Assembly: GCF_001831475.1 (NCBI RefSeq)
Contig: NZ_CP017688.1
Span: forward strand, 2,108,001-2,172,000
Length of the DNA: 64,000 bases
Direction: 5' to 3'
Source: Flavobacterium crassostreae
GTDB taxonomy: Bacteria > Bacteroidota > Bacteroidia > Flavobacteriales > Flavobacteriaceae
Below the pieces are notes generated by a model. That model saw only the letters and a program-made list of their open reading frames with translations. It was not told the DNA's origin and searched no databases. This document shows, in pieces, positions 63,642 through 64,000 of this stretch. The number at the start of each line of letters is the position of its first letter. The stretch's first letter is position 1. Position numbers and translations under genes: made by a program.

Positions 63642-64000
63642 ATGAAAGATAAATCTATAATTCGTTCTTCATCGGCAGAATATCTAACATTTATTGCCGC
63701 AACTGGCCAAGGTGGTGTAGAGGCAGTTTATGCAGATGAGAATATTTGGCTTTCCCAAAAAATGATGGGAGCGTTATATAATGTAAATGTAAGAACCATT
63801 AACGATCATCTTCAAAAAATATTTAACGACAGTGAATTGCAAAAAGATTCAGTTGTCCGAAATTTTCGGATAACTGCCACAGACGGTAAAAACTATAACA
63901 CACAGCACTATAATCTCTCTGCAATTATTGCAGTGGGTTACAAAGTAAATTCAGAACGAGCCATACAATTCCGAAAATGGGCAACAACAATCGTACAAGA
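63642..64000 (+). CDS. rhuM: RhuM-family protein, 5' part
   Basis: An ATG 4 bp after hsdS opens a frame that runs out of the window after 119 codons. The sequence (IIRSSSAEYLTFIAATGQGGVEAVYADENIWLSQKMMGALYNVNVRTINDHLQKIF ... ITATDGKNYNTQHYNLSAIIAVGYKVNSERAIQFRKWA) matches the RhuM/virulence-protein family, which is often found inside type I restriction loci between hsdS and hsdR. The role there is not established; a DNA-binding or toxin-like function has been proposed. Confidence 0.88.
   Translation, partial: MKDKSIIRSSSAEYLTFIAATGQGGVEAVYADENIWLSQKMMGALYNVNVRTINDHLQKIFNDSELQKDSVVRNFRITATDGKNYNTQHYNLSAIIAVGYKVNSERAIQFRKWATTIVQ

Overview
The window looks like chromosome of a Flavobacteriaceae bacterium, most probably a Flavobacterium. 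The DNA is AT-rich. Many genes have the Bacteroidetes -7 promoter box TAnnTTTG close to the start codon, and the housekeeping proteins (UvrA, MnmE, DnaX, the ilv/leu enzymes) read as flavobacterial. No tRNA or rRNA gene was seen; the one stable RNA found is RNase P RNA.

Layout. (1) 1-7.8 kb is chromosome: uvrA (cut by the window edge), an ECF sigma factor, a transglutaminase-like membrane protein, a solute-binding-like protein, a SUI1 protein and a 2-oxoglutarate oxygenase. (2) 7.88-14.42 kb is a 6.5 kb element that I read as an integrated small ssDNA-type phage with an HUH Rep, a muralytic enzyme, a candidate capsid protein and many tiny membrane proteins. It lies between two dif-like (XerC/XerD) sites and has no integrase. 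The attachment site falls inside the 5' end of rep: the ATG start is stranded at the left end and the rest of rep is at the right end, so excision would rebuild rep. (3) 14.4-36.6 kb is chromosome: a perfect 131-bp tandem duplication, a CBS/DUF294 signalling protein, a DnaQ-like protein, acs, the ilvDBNC and leuAB genes, rnpB, dnaX, a membrane MutS-like protein, a universal stress protein and mnmE. ilvDBNC has a leader peptide rich in Ile/Val plus a terminator hairpin (attenuation). dnaX changes frame at ten As followed by a hairpin.

(4) 36.6-60.2 kb is a mobilizable island at the 3' end of mnmE: tyrosine recombinase, excisionase-like protein, primase-helicase, a TGATGAC repeat array, TOPRIM primase, BfmA-like protein, MobB relaxase and ParA. 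Its cargo includes a three-gene candidate defence operon (PLD-SNF2 helicase, Eco57I-type methylase, SMC-like ATPase) joined by one-base TAATG overlaps. A decayed AbiEii-like toxin-antitoxin pair follows, then single genes flanked by long imperfect hairpins, then a hipBST-type tripartite toxin-antitoxin operon with three operator repeats spaced exactly 40 bp apart. A second copy of the mnmE-end sequence near 60.19 kb marks the probable right end. (5) 60.2-64 kb holds a truncated DUF3987-type gene and a type I restriction-modification locus (hsdM, hsdS, start of a rhuM-like gene) that runs out of the window.

The most unusual features are the Xer-integrated provirus with rep split by its own attachment site, the in-frame dnaX slip site, the ILV attenuator and the defence operon. 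All similarity statements come from motif recognition; no database search was possible.
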